Below, in pieces: positions 8,191 through 16,015 of a stretch of 64,000 nt of DNA; within the stretch, counting starts at the first letter, position 1; every line of letters starts with the position of its first letter. A model generated the notes under the pieces. It ran no database searches and was not told the origin of the DNA. It saw nothing but the letters and a program-made list of their open reading frames with translations. The DNA is from Pseudooceanicola atlanticus. Lineage in GTDB: Bacteria > Pseudomonadota > Alphaproteobacteria > Rhodobacterales > Rhodobacteraceae. The position numbers and the translations under genes are program-made. Location: positions 186,001 through 250,000 of the forward strand of contig NZ_AQQX01000004.1 of the NCBI RefSeq assembly GCF_000768315.1. Reading direction: 5' to 3'.

Positions 8191-9099
8191 CTATTCCGCC
8201 GGCGGCTTCCAGAGCGGATGCGGAACGGGATCCTTGGCGCGCATGAAATACTTCGCGAAGATTTCCCCGTAGCTTCCATAGCGATAGCCGTCATTGCGCC
8301 GCAGGAAACGGTCACGGTTCTGAGCATAGAGCCGGGGAAGTTCGTACCACGGTCGGTTGGGATGCGCGTGGTGCACGACATGCAGGTTGTTGTTCAGGAA
8401 CAGCAGCGCCAGCGGGCCGCGATCCTCGACGATGACGGTGCGGCCGCGTGCGCGTTCATGGGCGCGATGCTCCAGGAAGGTGCGGATTTTCTGCAGGGCG
8501 TGGCTGAAATAGGCGGCCAGAAGGTAGGCCCAGACCGGCATATCCGCCACCCAAGCCAGCCAGGCGATCACCGGCACCAGCGCGGGCAGATGCCAGGCCC
8601 ACCCCCGTGCAACCGCGCGGTCACCGGCCCGCCAGGCCCGAAACTCCAGCCGCAGGAAGCACAGCGTGCCGATGATCGGCCCCAGGATCATCCGACCGGC
8701 CAGCGTGTTGTTCAGGCTTAGCGCAAATTGCTGCACCGGTCCGAGCGTCGTCCAGATCGCCGGGTCCCAGAAATTGCTTTCGGGGTCGTCGTATGGGTCG
8801 GTCAGGTTTTCGTCGCGGTGATGCGCCAGATGGGTGTCGCGGAACCGCAGGTAGGGCACGATCAGGCCGACCGCCGGAAAGACCAGCGCCTCGTTCAGCA
8901 GGCGGTTGCGGAACGGGTGGCCATGGATGATCTCGTGGCAGAGCGACGAATGCATGGAGATCGCGACGCCCGTCACCAGTATCGCCAGCGTCAGCGACCA
9001 TTGGGCCAGCACCGTCGTGCCCAGCCCGATGGCCAGGTAGGTCAGCACGATCAGCGAAAGGGTCGGCCATTCGACCCGGCGGGCGCTGCGATCAGACAT
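8191..9099 (-). CDS. Membrane fatty acid desaturase-type enzyme
   Basis: A 302-residue di-iron membrane enzyme. The three histidine clusters of the desaturase/hydroxylase fold are visible: HEIIHGH, HLAHH and HVVHH, with hydrophobic segments between them. The family inserts double bonds or hydroxyl groups into lipids using oxygen and reduced electron carriers. Carotenoid-modifying relatives share these clusters, so the substrate is open. The start at 9099 lies inside the preceding DUF2061 gene (8-base overlap), indicating translational coupling. Confidence 0.85.
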   Translation of the reverse strand: MSDRSARRVEWPTLSLIVLTYLAIGLGTTVLAQWSLTLAILVTGVAISMHSSLCHEIIHGHPFRNRLLNEALVFPAVGLIVPYLRFRDTHLAHHRDENLTDPYDDPESNFWDPAIWTTLGPVQQFALSLNNTLAGRMILGPIIGTLCFLRLEFRAWRAGDRAVARGWAWHLPALVPVIAWLAWVADMPVWAYLLAAYFSHALQKIRTFLEHRAHERARGRTVIVEDRGPLALLFLNNNLHVVHHAHPNRPWYELPRLYAQNRDRFLRRNDGYRYGSYGEIFAKYFMRAKDPVPHPLWKPPAE

Positions 9100-9295
9100 G
9101 CCGCCCCCATCCGATCCGGGCCCAGAGCCGTTCGTAGAAGGCGTACATGACAAAGCCGAGCGCCGCATTGATTGCTGCCATCGACCCGCCGACCGTGAGC
9201 GACCCGGTAAAGGCAAAGCCCACAAGCGCCATGATGACGAGCCCCAACAACGTCCAGAGCCCCGATTTCACGAGGGTGCGCAGTCGCGTTTCCAT
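9092..9295 (-). CDS. DUF2061 family small membrane protein
   Basis: A 67-residue protein with two membrane segments, starting METRLRTLVKSGLWTLLGLVIMALVGFAFTGS, the recognised DUF2061 opening, and ending FVMYAFYERLWARIGWGR. Function is unknown; members often precede or accompany lipid or sulphur genes. It overlaps the desaturase start and probably shares its transcript. Confidence 0.8.
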   Translation of the reverse strand: METRLRTLVKSGLWTLLGLVIMALVGFAFTGSLTVGGSMAAINAALGFVMYAFYERLWARIGWGRHV

Positions 9296-9410
9296 TATCC
9301 CTTATCCCCATTCCGCCGCGTTGATCGCGGTCTGCGTGGTGTCTGTCTCAGGGGTACGACCGGCGATCCGGGCAAACCATTCAGTATGTGATTAACAAAA
9401 CTCTCAGATG

Positions 9411-9424
9411 GTGATATTTGTCAC
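9411..9424. promoter_or_regulatory. Inverted repeat directly upstream of the XRE regulator
   Basis: GTGA-TATTTG-TCAC ends 3 bases before the regulator's ATG. No Shine-Dalgarno is visible between it and the start. It could be an autoregulatory operator of the XRE protein or a CRP/FNR-like site. Confidence 0.35.
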
Positions 9425-9427
9425 GTT

Positions 9428-10288
9428 ATGAGTGATGTGATCGACAAACGTGTGCGGGCCCGACAATTTCGGGCCAGATTGAGCCAGGCCATGCGCGCTG
9501 AAGGCGTCAGCCAGTCCGCTTTGGCGCGCGCGGTCGGCGTGGATCGCTCAACAATTTCGCAATTGCTGACGGGCGACGGGGCCAGGTTGCCCAATGCGCA
9601 GGTCGTCGGGGCCTGCGCGGCGGCGCTTGGTGTCTCGGCCGACTGGCTGCTGTCGCTGTCCGAACGGCCCGAAACGGCGGCGAATCTCCTGGCGACCTCC
9701 CTGTCGATCACGACAGCGCCCCGGGCATTGGTCGACGAACAGATTTTCAACTGGCACCAGGAGGCCGCCGGCTACAAGATCCGCCACGTCCCGGCCGCGC
9801 TTCCGGACATGTTCAAGACAACAGAGTTCCTGCAATGGGAATATTCCCCGCATCTCGGCCGCACGACGGAACAGGCGATCAACGCTTCCGAAGACCGTCT
9901 GTCCTGGATGCGCCAGGCCAATTCCGATTACGAGATCGCCCTGCCGCTGCATGAAATGGCCAGCTTTGCCTGGGCAGAGGGGTACTATTCCGGTCTGCCG
10001 CGCGACATCCGGCTGACGCAGATTGACCGGTTTCGCGACCTGTCACGGACGCTTTATCCCCGGCTGCGGATGTACCTGTTCGATGCGCGGCGGCTGTTTT
10101 CCTCGCCTATCACGGTGTTCGGTCCGCTGATGGCCGTGCTCTACTCCGGCCACCACTACATCGTCTTCCGCGACAAGGAACGGGTCCAGGCCCTGACCGA
10201 GGATTTCGACAACCTGGTGAGAGAGGCGACGATCACCGCGCGGTCCCTGCCCGATCATCTGGATAGCCTGCGCCGGATGATCACCTAG
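9428..10288 (+). CDS. XRE-family transcriptional regulator
   Basis: A 286-residue protein with an N-terminal helix-turn-helix (QSALARAVGVDRSTISQLLTGDG, about residues 32–55) and a large C-terminal part of unknown fold with no membrane segment. The C-terminal part contains EFLQWEYSPHLGRTTEQ and LMAVLYSGHHYIVFRDKERVQAL and probably carries the ligand or oligomer function. The gene converges on the carnitine dehydrogenase gene; both stop codons share the palindrome CTAG. It is a candidate regulator of the carnitine genes or of the divergent desaturase genes. The start has no clear ribosome binding site. Confidence 0.83.
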   Translation: MSDVIDKRVRARQFRARLSQAMRAEGVSQSALARAVGVDRSTISQLLTGDGARLPNAQVVGACAAALGVSADWLLSLSERPETAANLLATSLSITTAPRALVDEQIFNWHQEAAGYKIRHVPAALPDMFKTTEFLQWEYSPHLGRTTEQAINASEDRLSWMRQANSDYEIALPLHEMASFAWAEGYYSGLPRDIRLTQIDRFRDLSRTLYPRLRMYLFDARRLFSSPITVFGPLMAVLYSGHHYIVFRDKERVQALTEDFDNLVREATITARSLPDHLDSLRRMIT

Positions 10289-11760
10289 GCCGGATCGCCG
10301 ATCGCCCGCGCGAGACCGTCGGGGGGCGGCAGTTTACCCTGCGCCTCGGCCAGGGATTTCAGCCGTTCCTCGAGCATCGCCGGCATCTGGGCCGACCGGC
10401 GGGTTTCCAGATCCACGTGCAGCAGCATGTGTTCGGCCGTGGCCAGAAGCCGGTCGTCAGACCGCAGCTCGTGCCACAGATGCATCTTCTTGCCCCCGCC
10501 CGAGATCACCCGCGTCTCGACCCGGATCGGGGCGCCTGCGCGCACCTCGTCCAGGTGGCGGATATGGGTTTCGACGGTGAAAAAACTCTGCCCGTTCTCG
10601 ATATAGGCGCGGTCGCAGCCGACCAGCGTCATCATCCGGTCCGTGGCATTGCCGAAGACATCAAGATACCTCGCCTCGGTCATGTGGCCGTTGTAATCCA
10701 GCCAGTCCAGCGGCACCGCCCTGTTGATCGTCCGCACCGGAGCGCCGAGGTCGATGATATCGTTGAACCGCACCGGCACCCCGGCCCCGTCCAACCGCGT
10801 CGCGTCGACCTCGTTCTGGACCTTGCCGGCGCCCCAATCCTGCCAGCCCAGAGCCCGGATGACGGCGACAAGGTTCTTGTCGCGTTGCGCCTCGAGCTCT
10901 GCAATTGTCAGGTCGCCGGACTGGGCGTCAGACTGGCTCGCGATGGTCTGAACCAGGCTGTCGTCCATCGTGGGAACATCGGTCAGCTTGCTCCACGGCC
11001 ATTGCAGCGCAGGGCCGAATTGCTGAAGGAAATGCGCCATGCCGCCTTCGCCGCCGGCGATGCGGTAGGTTTCGAACAAGCCCATCTGGGCCCAGCGGAG
11101 GCCAAAGCCCAGGCGGATCGCGTCATCCACCTCCGAGGTCGAGGCGACCCCGTCCTTCACCAGCCACAGCGCCTCGCGCCACACGGCCTCCAGCAGGCGG
11201 TCGGCGATATGGGCGGGCACCTCGCCCCTGATCTTAAGCGGCGCCATGCCCAGTTCCGACAGGATATCCTGTGCCCGTTCCACCAGCGCGGACGGGTTCG
11301 CCTGGCTTGCCACGATTTCGACCAGCGGCAGCAGGTAGACCGGGTTGAACGGGTGCGCCACGATGATCTGGTCGGGCCGGGCCGATTGTGCCTGCAGTTC
11401 CGACGGGGTGAAGCCCGAGGTTGACGAGGCCAGGATCGCCCCCTCGGCCATGTGCCCCTGGATCGCGCGGTACAGCGTCTGCTTCAACTCGATACGCTCC
11501 GGCACGCTTTCCTGTACCCAGTCGGCATCGCGGACGGCTTCGGACATCAGGCGCGGGAAGCTCAGGTCGCCCTCTTCCGGCAGGGCCACCTCGCCCAGGC
11601 CGGGAAGGGCCAGGCGCGCCCGGTTGATGACCTCGCGGACACGGTCCTGTGCAGCGGGTTCCGGGTCGAACACCCGCACATCCCAGCCGTTCAGCAGGAA
11701 CCGGGCCGCCCATCCCGCACCGATCACACCACCACCGATGATTGCAACAACCCGCGTCAC
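10285..11760 (-). CDS. lcdH: Carnitine 3-dehydrogenase fused to a betainyl-CoA thioesterase-like domain
   Basis: A 491-residue two-domain enzyme. Residues 1 to about 320 are a 3-hydroxyacyl-CoA-dehydrogenase-type NAD enzyme with GGGVIGAGW at 9–17, matching L-carnitine 3-dehydrogenase, which makes 3-dehydrocarnitine. Residues from about 345 are a hotdog thioesterase (VPLDWLDYNGHMTEARYLDVF). Such fusions are known from carnitine-degrading bacteria, where the thioesterase releases glycine betaine from betainyl-CoA. The gene starts with GTG 2 bases after the stop of the cleavage enzyme gene, so the two are co-translated. Together they convert carnitine and acetyl-CoA to glycine betaine and acetoacetate. 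Confidence 0.9.
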   Translation of the reverse strand: MTRVVAIIGGGVIGAGWAARFLLNGWDVRVFDPEPAAQDRVREVINRARLALPGLGEVALPEEGDLSFPRLMSEAVRDADWVQESVPERIELKQTLYRAIQGHMAEGAILASSTSGFTPSELQAQSARPDQIIVAHPFNPVYLLPLVEIVASQANPSALVERAQDILSELGMAPLKIRGEVPAHIADRLLEAVWREALWLVKDGVASTSEVDDAIRLGFGLRWAQMGLFETYRIAGGEGGMAHFLQQFGPALQWPWSKLTDVPTMDDSLVQTIASQSDAQSGDLTIAELEAQRDKNLVAVIRALGWQDWGAGKVQNEVDATRLDGAGVPVRFNDIIDLGAPVRTINRAVPLDWLDYNGHMTEARYLDVFGNATDRMMTLVGCDRAYIENGQSFFTVETHIRHLDEVRAGAPIRVETRVISGGGKKMHLWHELRSDDRLLATAEHMLLHVDLETRRSAQMPAMLEERLKSLAEAQGKLPPPDGLARAIGDPA

Positions 11761-11762
11761 CG

Positions 11763-12674
11763 TTACCCCTGTGCCTCCTGTCTGACCAAACCCAGTTTTT
11801 CCCGCATCGCCGCGGGGCCCATCACCGTCGCGCCCATGGCCTCGATAATGGTGACCGCGCGCGTAACCAATTGTGCGTTCGTCGCAGTAACGCCACGCTC
11901 AAGCCAGAGGTTGTCCTCCAGCCCGACGCGCACATGCCCCCCCGCCAGGACGGAGGCCGCGACATAGGGCATCTGGTGCCGCCCCAGTCCAAAGGCTGAA
12001 AACGTCCAGCCCGCGGGGATATTGGCCGTCATCGCCTGGAACGTGGCCAGATCATCCGGCGCGCCCCAGGGCACCCCCATGCACAATTGCACCAGGGCGG
12101 GGTCACGCAGGATCCCCTCCTCGACCAATTGCCGGGCAAACCACAAATGGCCGGTGTCGAAACATTCGATTTCCGGCAGCACATCCAGGTCCGTGATCCG
12201 CCGCCCCATGTCGCGCAGCATGCCCGGAGAATTCAGCATGACATAGTCGTTTTCGGCGAAGTTCATCGTGCCGCAATCCAGCGTGCAAATCTCGGGCCGG
12301 CACTCTGCCACATGCGCCAGCCGGTCGGCCGCGCCGATTATGTCGGTGCCCTGTCCGGGCGGCAGGGGCTGGTCGGTGCCCCCCAGCACGAGGTCGCCGC
12401 CCATACCCGCTGTGAGGTTCAGCACCACATCCGTGTCTGATGCGCGGATCCGGTCCGTCACCTCTCGGTAGAGGGCCAGGTCGCGCGAAGGCGCACCGGT
12501 TTCTGGGTCACGCACATGGATATGAACCGCCGCCGCACCGGCGCGGGCGGCCTCCAGCGCGCTGTCTGCGATCTGGGCCGGGCTGCGCGGAACATGGCTA
12601 GATCTGTCCTGCGTCTGACCGGAGCCGGTCACGGCGCAGGTAATGAAGACCTCTCTCGACATCGACAGCGGCAT
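11763..12674 (-). CDS. BKACE-family 3-dehydrocarnitine cleavage enzyme
   Basis: A 303-residue beta-keto acid cleavage enzyme (formerly DUF849). The zinc-binding HIHVRDP lies near residue 49, and VGLEDNLW near residue 258 carries the conserved Glu. The family transfers the acetyl part of a beta-keto acid to CoA. Next to a carnitine dehydrogenase/thioesterase fusion, the expected reaction is 3-dehydrocarnitine plus acetyl-CoA to betainyl-CoA plus acetoacetate. The start at 12674 is set by GGAGGG 6 bases upstream. It is the first gene of the two-gene carnitine operon. Confidence 0.88.
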   Translation of the reverse strand: MPLSMSREVFITCAVTGSGQTQDRSSHVPRSPAQIADSALEAARAGAAAVHIHVRDPETGAPSRDLALYREVTDRIRASDTDVVLNLTAGMGGDLVLGGTDQPLPPGQGTDIIGAADRLAHVAECRPEICTLDCGTMNFAENDYVMLNSPGMLRDMGRRITDLDVLPEIECFDTGHLWFARQLVEEGILRDPALVQLCMGVPWGAPDDLATFQAMTANIPAGWTFSAFGLGRHQMPYVAASVLAGGHVRVGLEDNLWLERGVTATNAQLVTRAVTIIEAMGATVMGPAAMREKLGLVRQEAQG

Positions 12675-12712
12675 GACAACCCTCCAACCCACAGGAAGGC
12701 GTGGATCGAAAG

Positions 12713-12747
12713 GTAGCGCAAGCGCCAAGGTGACGCCGAAGCGCTAC
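12713..12747. other. Inverted repeat upstream of the carnitine operon
   Basis: GTAGCGC and GCGCTAC (7 bases each) are separated by 21 bases in the gap between the aldo/keto reductase stop and the cleavage enzyme start. It may be the reductase terminator (no T-run) or a regulator site. Confidence 0.3.
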
Positions 12748-12820
12748 GCCTGACGAAGTGTTGTATGCAGGTCACCAGCACAACCGACAGCTGCGCCAGG
12801 ACCTAGGAAAACCGCTTATT

Positions 12821-13867
12821 TCAATACGGCATCGGATGGTCGCGATGCACCAGATCGATGTCTTCCAGCACCTCTTCGTCAAGCTCCAGATCGACACCGT
12901 CGAGGATGTGCTGCAGCTGATCGCGCGTGGTTGCGCCAAAGATGACGGAGGCCATGAAGGGACGGCTGGCCGCCCAGGCCAGCGCCATGTGCACCGGGTC
13001 AAGCTCGTGCTTGAACGCGACATCGAGGTAGTCATCGACCGCCTTGAAGACCCGGTCGTTCTTGCGCCCGCCGAGTTCCGGAACCAGCGACATGCGCGAC
13101 CCATCCGGGACGGCATGCCCCTGGTACTTGCCGGTCAACAGCCCGGCGGCGAGCGGGGAAAACGCCATCAAGCCAACATCTTCGGCCAGGCACAGCTCTG
13201 CCAGGTCGGTGTCGAACAGGCGCGCCAGCAGGGAATATTCGTTCTGGATGGTGACCGCACGCGGCGTGTCGGTTTCCCCCGAAAGACGCAGCCATTGCGC
13301 CATGCCCCAGGCGGTTTCGTTGGACAGGCCGAAATGCCGGATCGTGCCGCGCTTGCGCTCGGCCTCGAGCGCGTGAAGGCATTCGGCCATGTCGTCCAGC
13401 ACCGCGTTTCGGTCGATCCCGGCGGGATTGTAGGTCCAGTTCTGGCGGAAATGGTAGGAGCCGCGATTGGGCCAGTGGAACTGGTAGAGGTCGATGTAAT
13501 CGGTCTTCAGGCGGCGCAGCGATCCCTCGATCGTTTCGCTGATCGTCTTGGCAGAGATCGGTTCCCCTTCCCTCACGGCCTTCATCCCCTCGCCGGAATG
13601 CTTGGTCGCAAGGATCACATCCGCGCGGTGGCCGCGGGATTTTTCCAGCCAGAGGCCGATGATGCGTTCCGTCCGGCCGATGGTTTCGGGCTTCACCGGG
13701 TTGACCGGATACATCTCGGCCGTGTCGATGAAGTTGATCCCGCGATCCAGCGCCATGTCGATCTGCGCATGGGCATCCTTCGTCCGGGTCTGCGAGCCCC
13801 AGGTCATCGACCCCAGACAGTAGTTGGAGATCGAAATATTGGTCCGGCCAAGGCGATTTTTTTGCAT
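12821..13867 (-). CDS. Aldo/keto reductase, Tas-like
   Basis: A 348-residue NADPH-dependent reductase of the aldo/keto reductase superfamily. The catalytic tetrad is visible as Asp and Tyr in NFIDTAEMYP (about residues 46–55), Lys in LATKHSGEG and His in YQFHWPN. The length and the RGTIRHFGLSNETAWGM segment match the E. coli Tas group. The physiological carbonyl substrate is unknown. It lies on the same strand as the carnitine genes, 146 bases upstream of them, so a link to that pathway is possible but not supported by overlap. Confidence 0.87.
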   Translation of the reverse strand: MQKNRLGRTNISISNYCLGSMTWGSQTRTKDAHAQIDMALDRGINFIDTAEMYPVNPVKPETIGRTERIIGLWLEKSRGHRADVILATKHSGEGMKAVREGEPISAKTISETIEGSLRRLKTDYIDLYQFHWPNRGSYHFRQNWTYNPAGIDRNAVLDDMAECLHALEAERKRGTIRHFGLSNETAWGMAQWLRLSGETDTPRAVTIQNEYSLLARLFDTDLAELCLAEDVGLMAFSPLAAGLLTGKYQGHAVPDGSRMSLVPELGGRKNDRVFKAVDDYLDVAFKHELDPVHMALAWAASRPFMASVIFGATTRDQLQHILDGVDLELDEEVLEDIDLVHRDHPMPY

Positions 13868-13977
13868 CCGGGTCCCTCGTCAATGCAGTTGGGGTAACGG
13901 GAAGAAGTTACCAAATGTCTGACGGCACTTAGGCTATCTTGGCAATTTGTCCAAATTTCTACGGGAAATTCGATTGA

Positions 13978-13992
13978 GAACATTTAGCGAAC
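13978..13992. promoter_or_regulatory. LexA SOS box upstream of imuA
   Basis: GAAC-ATTTAGC-GAAC matches exactly the alphaproteobacterial LexA site, GAAC/GTTC direct repeats separated by 7 bases. It ends 16 bases before the imuA ATG, the position expected for repression of transcription. Confidence 0.85.
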
Positions 13993-14008
13993 ACCATACA
14001 TTGTCGGC

Positions 14009-14689
14009 ATGTCTGCTGCCATCCATCCGCTGCTGTCACGTCGTCCGCACAGGTCACCGCCTGCGCTCGATCTTGGCGCCGGGGCGTCGCTGGCCCTGTC
14101 CCGCCTGCACGAGGCATGTGGCGAGGCGCGGCGCAGTTTTGCCATGCTGGTGGCGGCACGGCTGGGGGCAGCCGGTCGGACAGGGCCGATCTGGTGGATC
14201 GGTCCGGAATGGCAGACAGAATGTCTGCTGGCCGACGGGGTCGCCGGTTTTGCCGGCGCGGGTCCGGAACGGATGATCTTTGCGCATCCCAAACGCGAAG
14301 AAGACGTGCTCTGGACCCTGGAAGAGGTCCTGCGCAGCGGCAGCGCGGCGCTGGCGGTGGCCGACCTTCCCGGGATGCCCGGGCTGACCGCTGTCCGGCG
14401 GCTGCACCTGGCGGCGGAAACCGGCGCAACAGAGGGGCGCAGCGCCCCGCTGGGCCTGTTGCTGACCCCCGGCGATGGCGGGGCGCAAGGGGTGGAAAGC
14501 CGCTGGCTCATGCAAAGCGCGCACCATAGCGGCAACCGCACCCGCTGGCGGCTTGAACGGTTACGCGCCCGGATGGAACCGCCCCGCAAATGGTTGGTCC
14601 ATCGCCACAAGGGCGCCTGCATCCTTGCCGCGCCCGAACCACCCGCCCCGCCCAAAACGGCATCGGAGGTCGCATCCGGACTGGCATAA
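14009..14689 (+). CDS. imuA: ImuA-like RecA-related mutagenesis protein
   Basis: A 226-residue protein of the ImuA group, RecA-fold relatives that serve the ImuB/DnaE2 mutagenic translesion complex. Supporting segments are GASLALSRLHEACGEARRSFAMLVAARLG, GPIWWIGPEWQTECLLADGV and LEEVLRSGSAALAVADLPG, with the C-terminal RTRWRLERLRARMEPPRKWLV. No intact Walker A is seen. A perfect LexA box directly upstream shows SOS control. Normally imuB and dnaE2 follow in the same operon; here the next gene, 27 bases on, encodes an MFS transporter, so imuA stands alone. Confidence 0.82.
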   Translation: MSAAIHPLLSRRPHRSPPALDLGAGASLALSRLHEACGEARRSFAMLVAARLGAAGRTGPIWWIGPEWQTECLLADGVAGFAGAGPERMIFAHPKREEDVLWTLEEVLRSGSAALAVADLPGMPGLTAVRRLHLAAETGATEGRSAPLGLLLTPGDGGAQGVESRWLMQSAHHSGNRTRWRLERLRARMEPPRKWLVHRHKGACILAAPEPPAPPKTASEVASGLA

Positions 14690-14716
14690 TACCCACCGAC
14701 ACGGCAAAGCAGGATC

Positions 14717-15946
14717 ATGCGCCTGATCCTCACCCTCGCCCAGCTCTTCCTGTCGGTCATCCTGCTCCAGCTCTCCTCGGGCGGGCTGGGCCCGCTCGAC
14801 GCGCTGTCGGGACTGGCCGAGGGGTTCTCCAGGCAGCAGATCGGTCTGCTCGGCTCGGCCCATTTCCTGGGCTTCTTCCTGGGGTGCTGGTGGGCGCCAC
14901 GCCTGATGGGCAGCGTCGGCCATGCCCGGGCCTTCACCGCCTTCGTGGTGTTCGGGGTGATCGGACTGCTGATGCACATGCTCATCGTCTCCCCCCTACC
15001 CTGGGCGCTGATGCGCGTGCTGTCAGGGCTGTGCATCGCCGGCAGCTACACGGTGATCGAGGGCTGGCTGATGGTCCGCGTGACCAAGGAAACAAGGGGC
15101 CGCACAACCGGCATATACCGCGTCGCGGATATGGGAGCATCGCTGATGTCACAATTGCTGATCGGGTTCCTCACCCCGGCCACCTACGCGTCCTACACGA
15201 TCCTGGCGCTGGTCTGCTGCGCCGCCATCCTGCCGCTGACCCTGACCACAGCCGTGCAACCCACGATGTCGGAGGCGCCGCGCCTGCGCCCCGTCATCGC
15301 CTGGCGCACCTCACCGCTCGCCGCCGTGGCGGTGATCGTCGCCGCGCTCTCCGCCGCGACCTTCCGGATGATCGGCCCGGTCTACGGCCAGGCCGTGGGG
15401 CTGGAGCCGCGGCAGATCGCATGGTTCCTTGCGCTCTTCATCCTGGGCGGCGCACTGGCCCAAATCCCGGTGGGCTGGCTGGCCGACCGGTTCGACCGAC
15501 GCCGCGTGCTGGTCGGCATCTCCGTCGCAGCGATCCTCAGCTGTATCGCCTCCTCGCTCACCGGCGGAGGCAGCGCGATGGCAGCACAGATCAACGCCTT
15601 CTTCTTCGGCATCGCCACCTTCCCGGTCTATTCCGTCGCCGCCGCCCATGCCCACGACTTCGTCAGCGATGACGAACGGGCGGAGCTATCGGCCGCGCTG
15701 CTCTTCTATTACGCCGCAGGCGCGATCTTCGCCCCCTATATCGCCGCCTGGTTGATCACCGGGTTCGGGCCGTCGGCCTTGTTCGTCATGGTCGCGGCCG
15801 GGCACCTGGCACTTCTCCTCTTCTCGTTCAGCCGCATCCGCGTGGGCCGCACGCCGCGCAAACGCACCGCCTATATCTGGGCGCCGCGCACCTCGTTCCT
15901 GGTCGGGCGCCTGACCCGGCGTGCGCGAGAACGGGAAAAGAGCTGA
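14717..15946 (+). CDS. MFS transporter
   Basis: A 409-residue protein with about twelve membrane segments. The MFS loop motif between segments 2 and 3 is weak (APRLMGSVGHAR), and the one in the second half is clear (GWLADRFDRRRVLVG). The layout resembles the YcaD/sugar-like efflux group. It follows imuA closely on the same strand and may be transcribed from the SOS-regulated promoter. The substrate is unknown. The C-terminus is a basic cytoplasmic tail. Confidence 0.85.
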   Translation: MRLILTLAQLFLSVILLQLSSGGLGPLDALSGLAEGFSRQQIGLLGSAHFLGFFLGCWWAPRLMGSVGHARAFTAFVVFGVIGLLMHMLIVSPLPWALMRVLSGLCIAGSYTVIEGWLMVRVTKETRGRTTGIYRVADMGASLMSQLLIGFLTPATYASYTILALVCCAAILPLTLTTAVQPTMSEAPRLRPVIAWRTSPLAAVAVIVAALSAATFRMIGPVYGQAVGLEPRQIAWFLALFILGGALAQIPVGWLADRFDRRRVLVGISVAAILSCIASSLTGGGSAMAAQINAFFFGIATFPVYSVAAAHAHDFVSDDERAELSAALLFYYAAGAIFAPYIAAWLITGFGPSALFVMVAAGHLALLLFSFSRIRVGRTPRKRTAYIWAPRTSFLVGRLTRRAREREKS

Positions 15947-16015
15947 CATCCCCCCTCTGGCACCATCCGCGCCCACGCGTTAAAGGGGGGCCGGAGCGTC
16001 GCAAAAGGGCATGAC

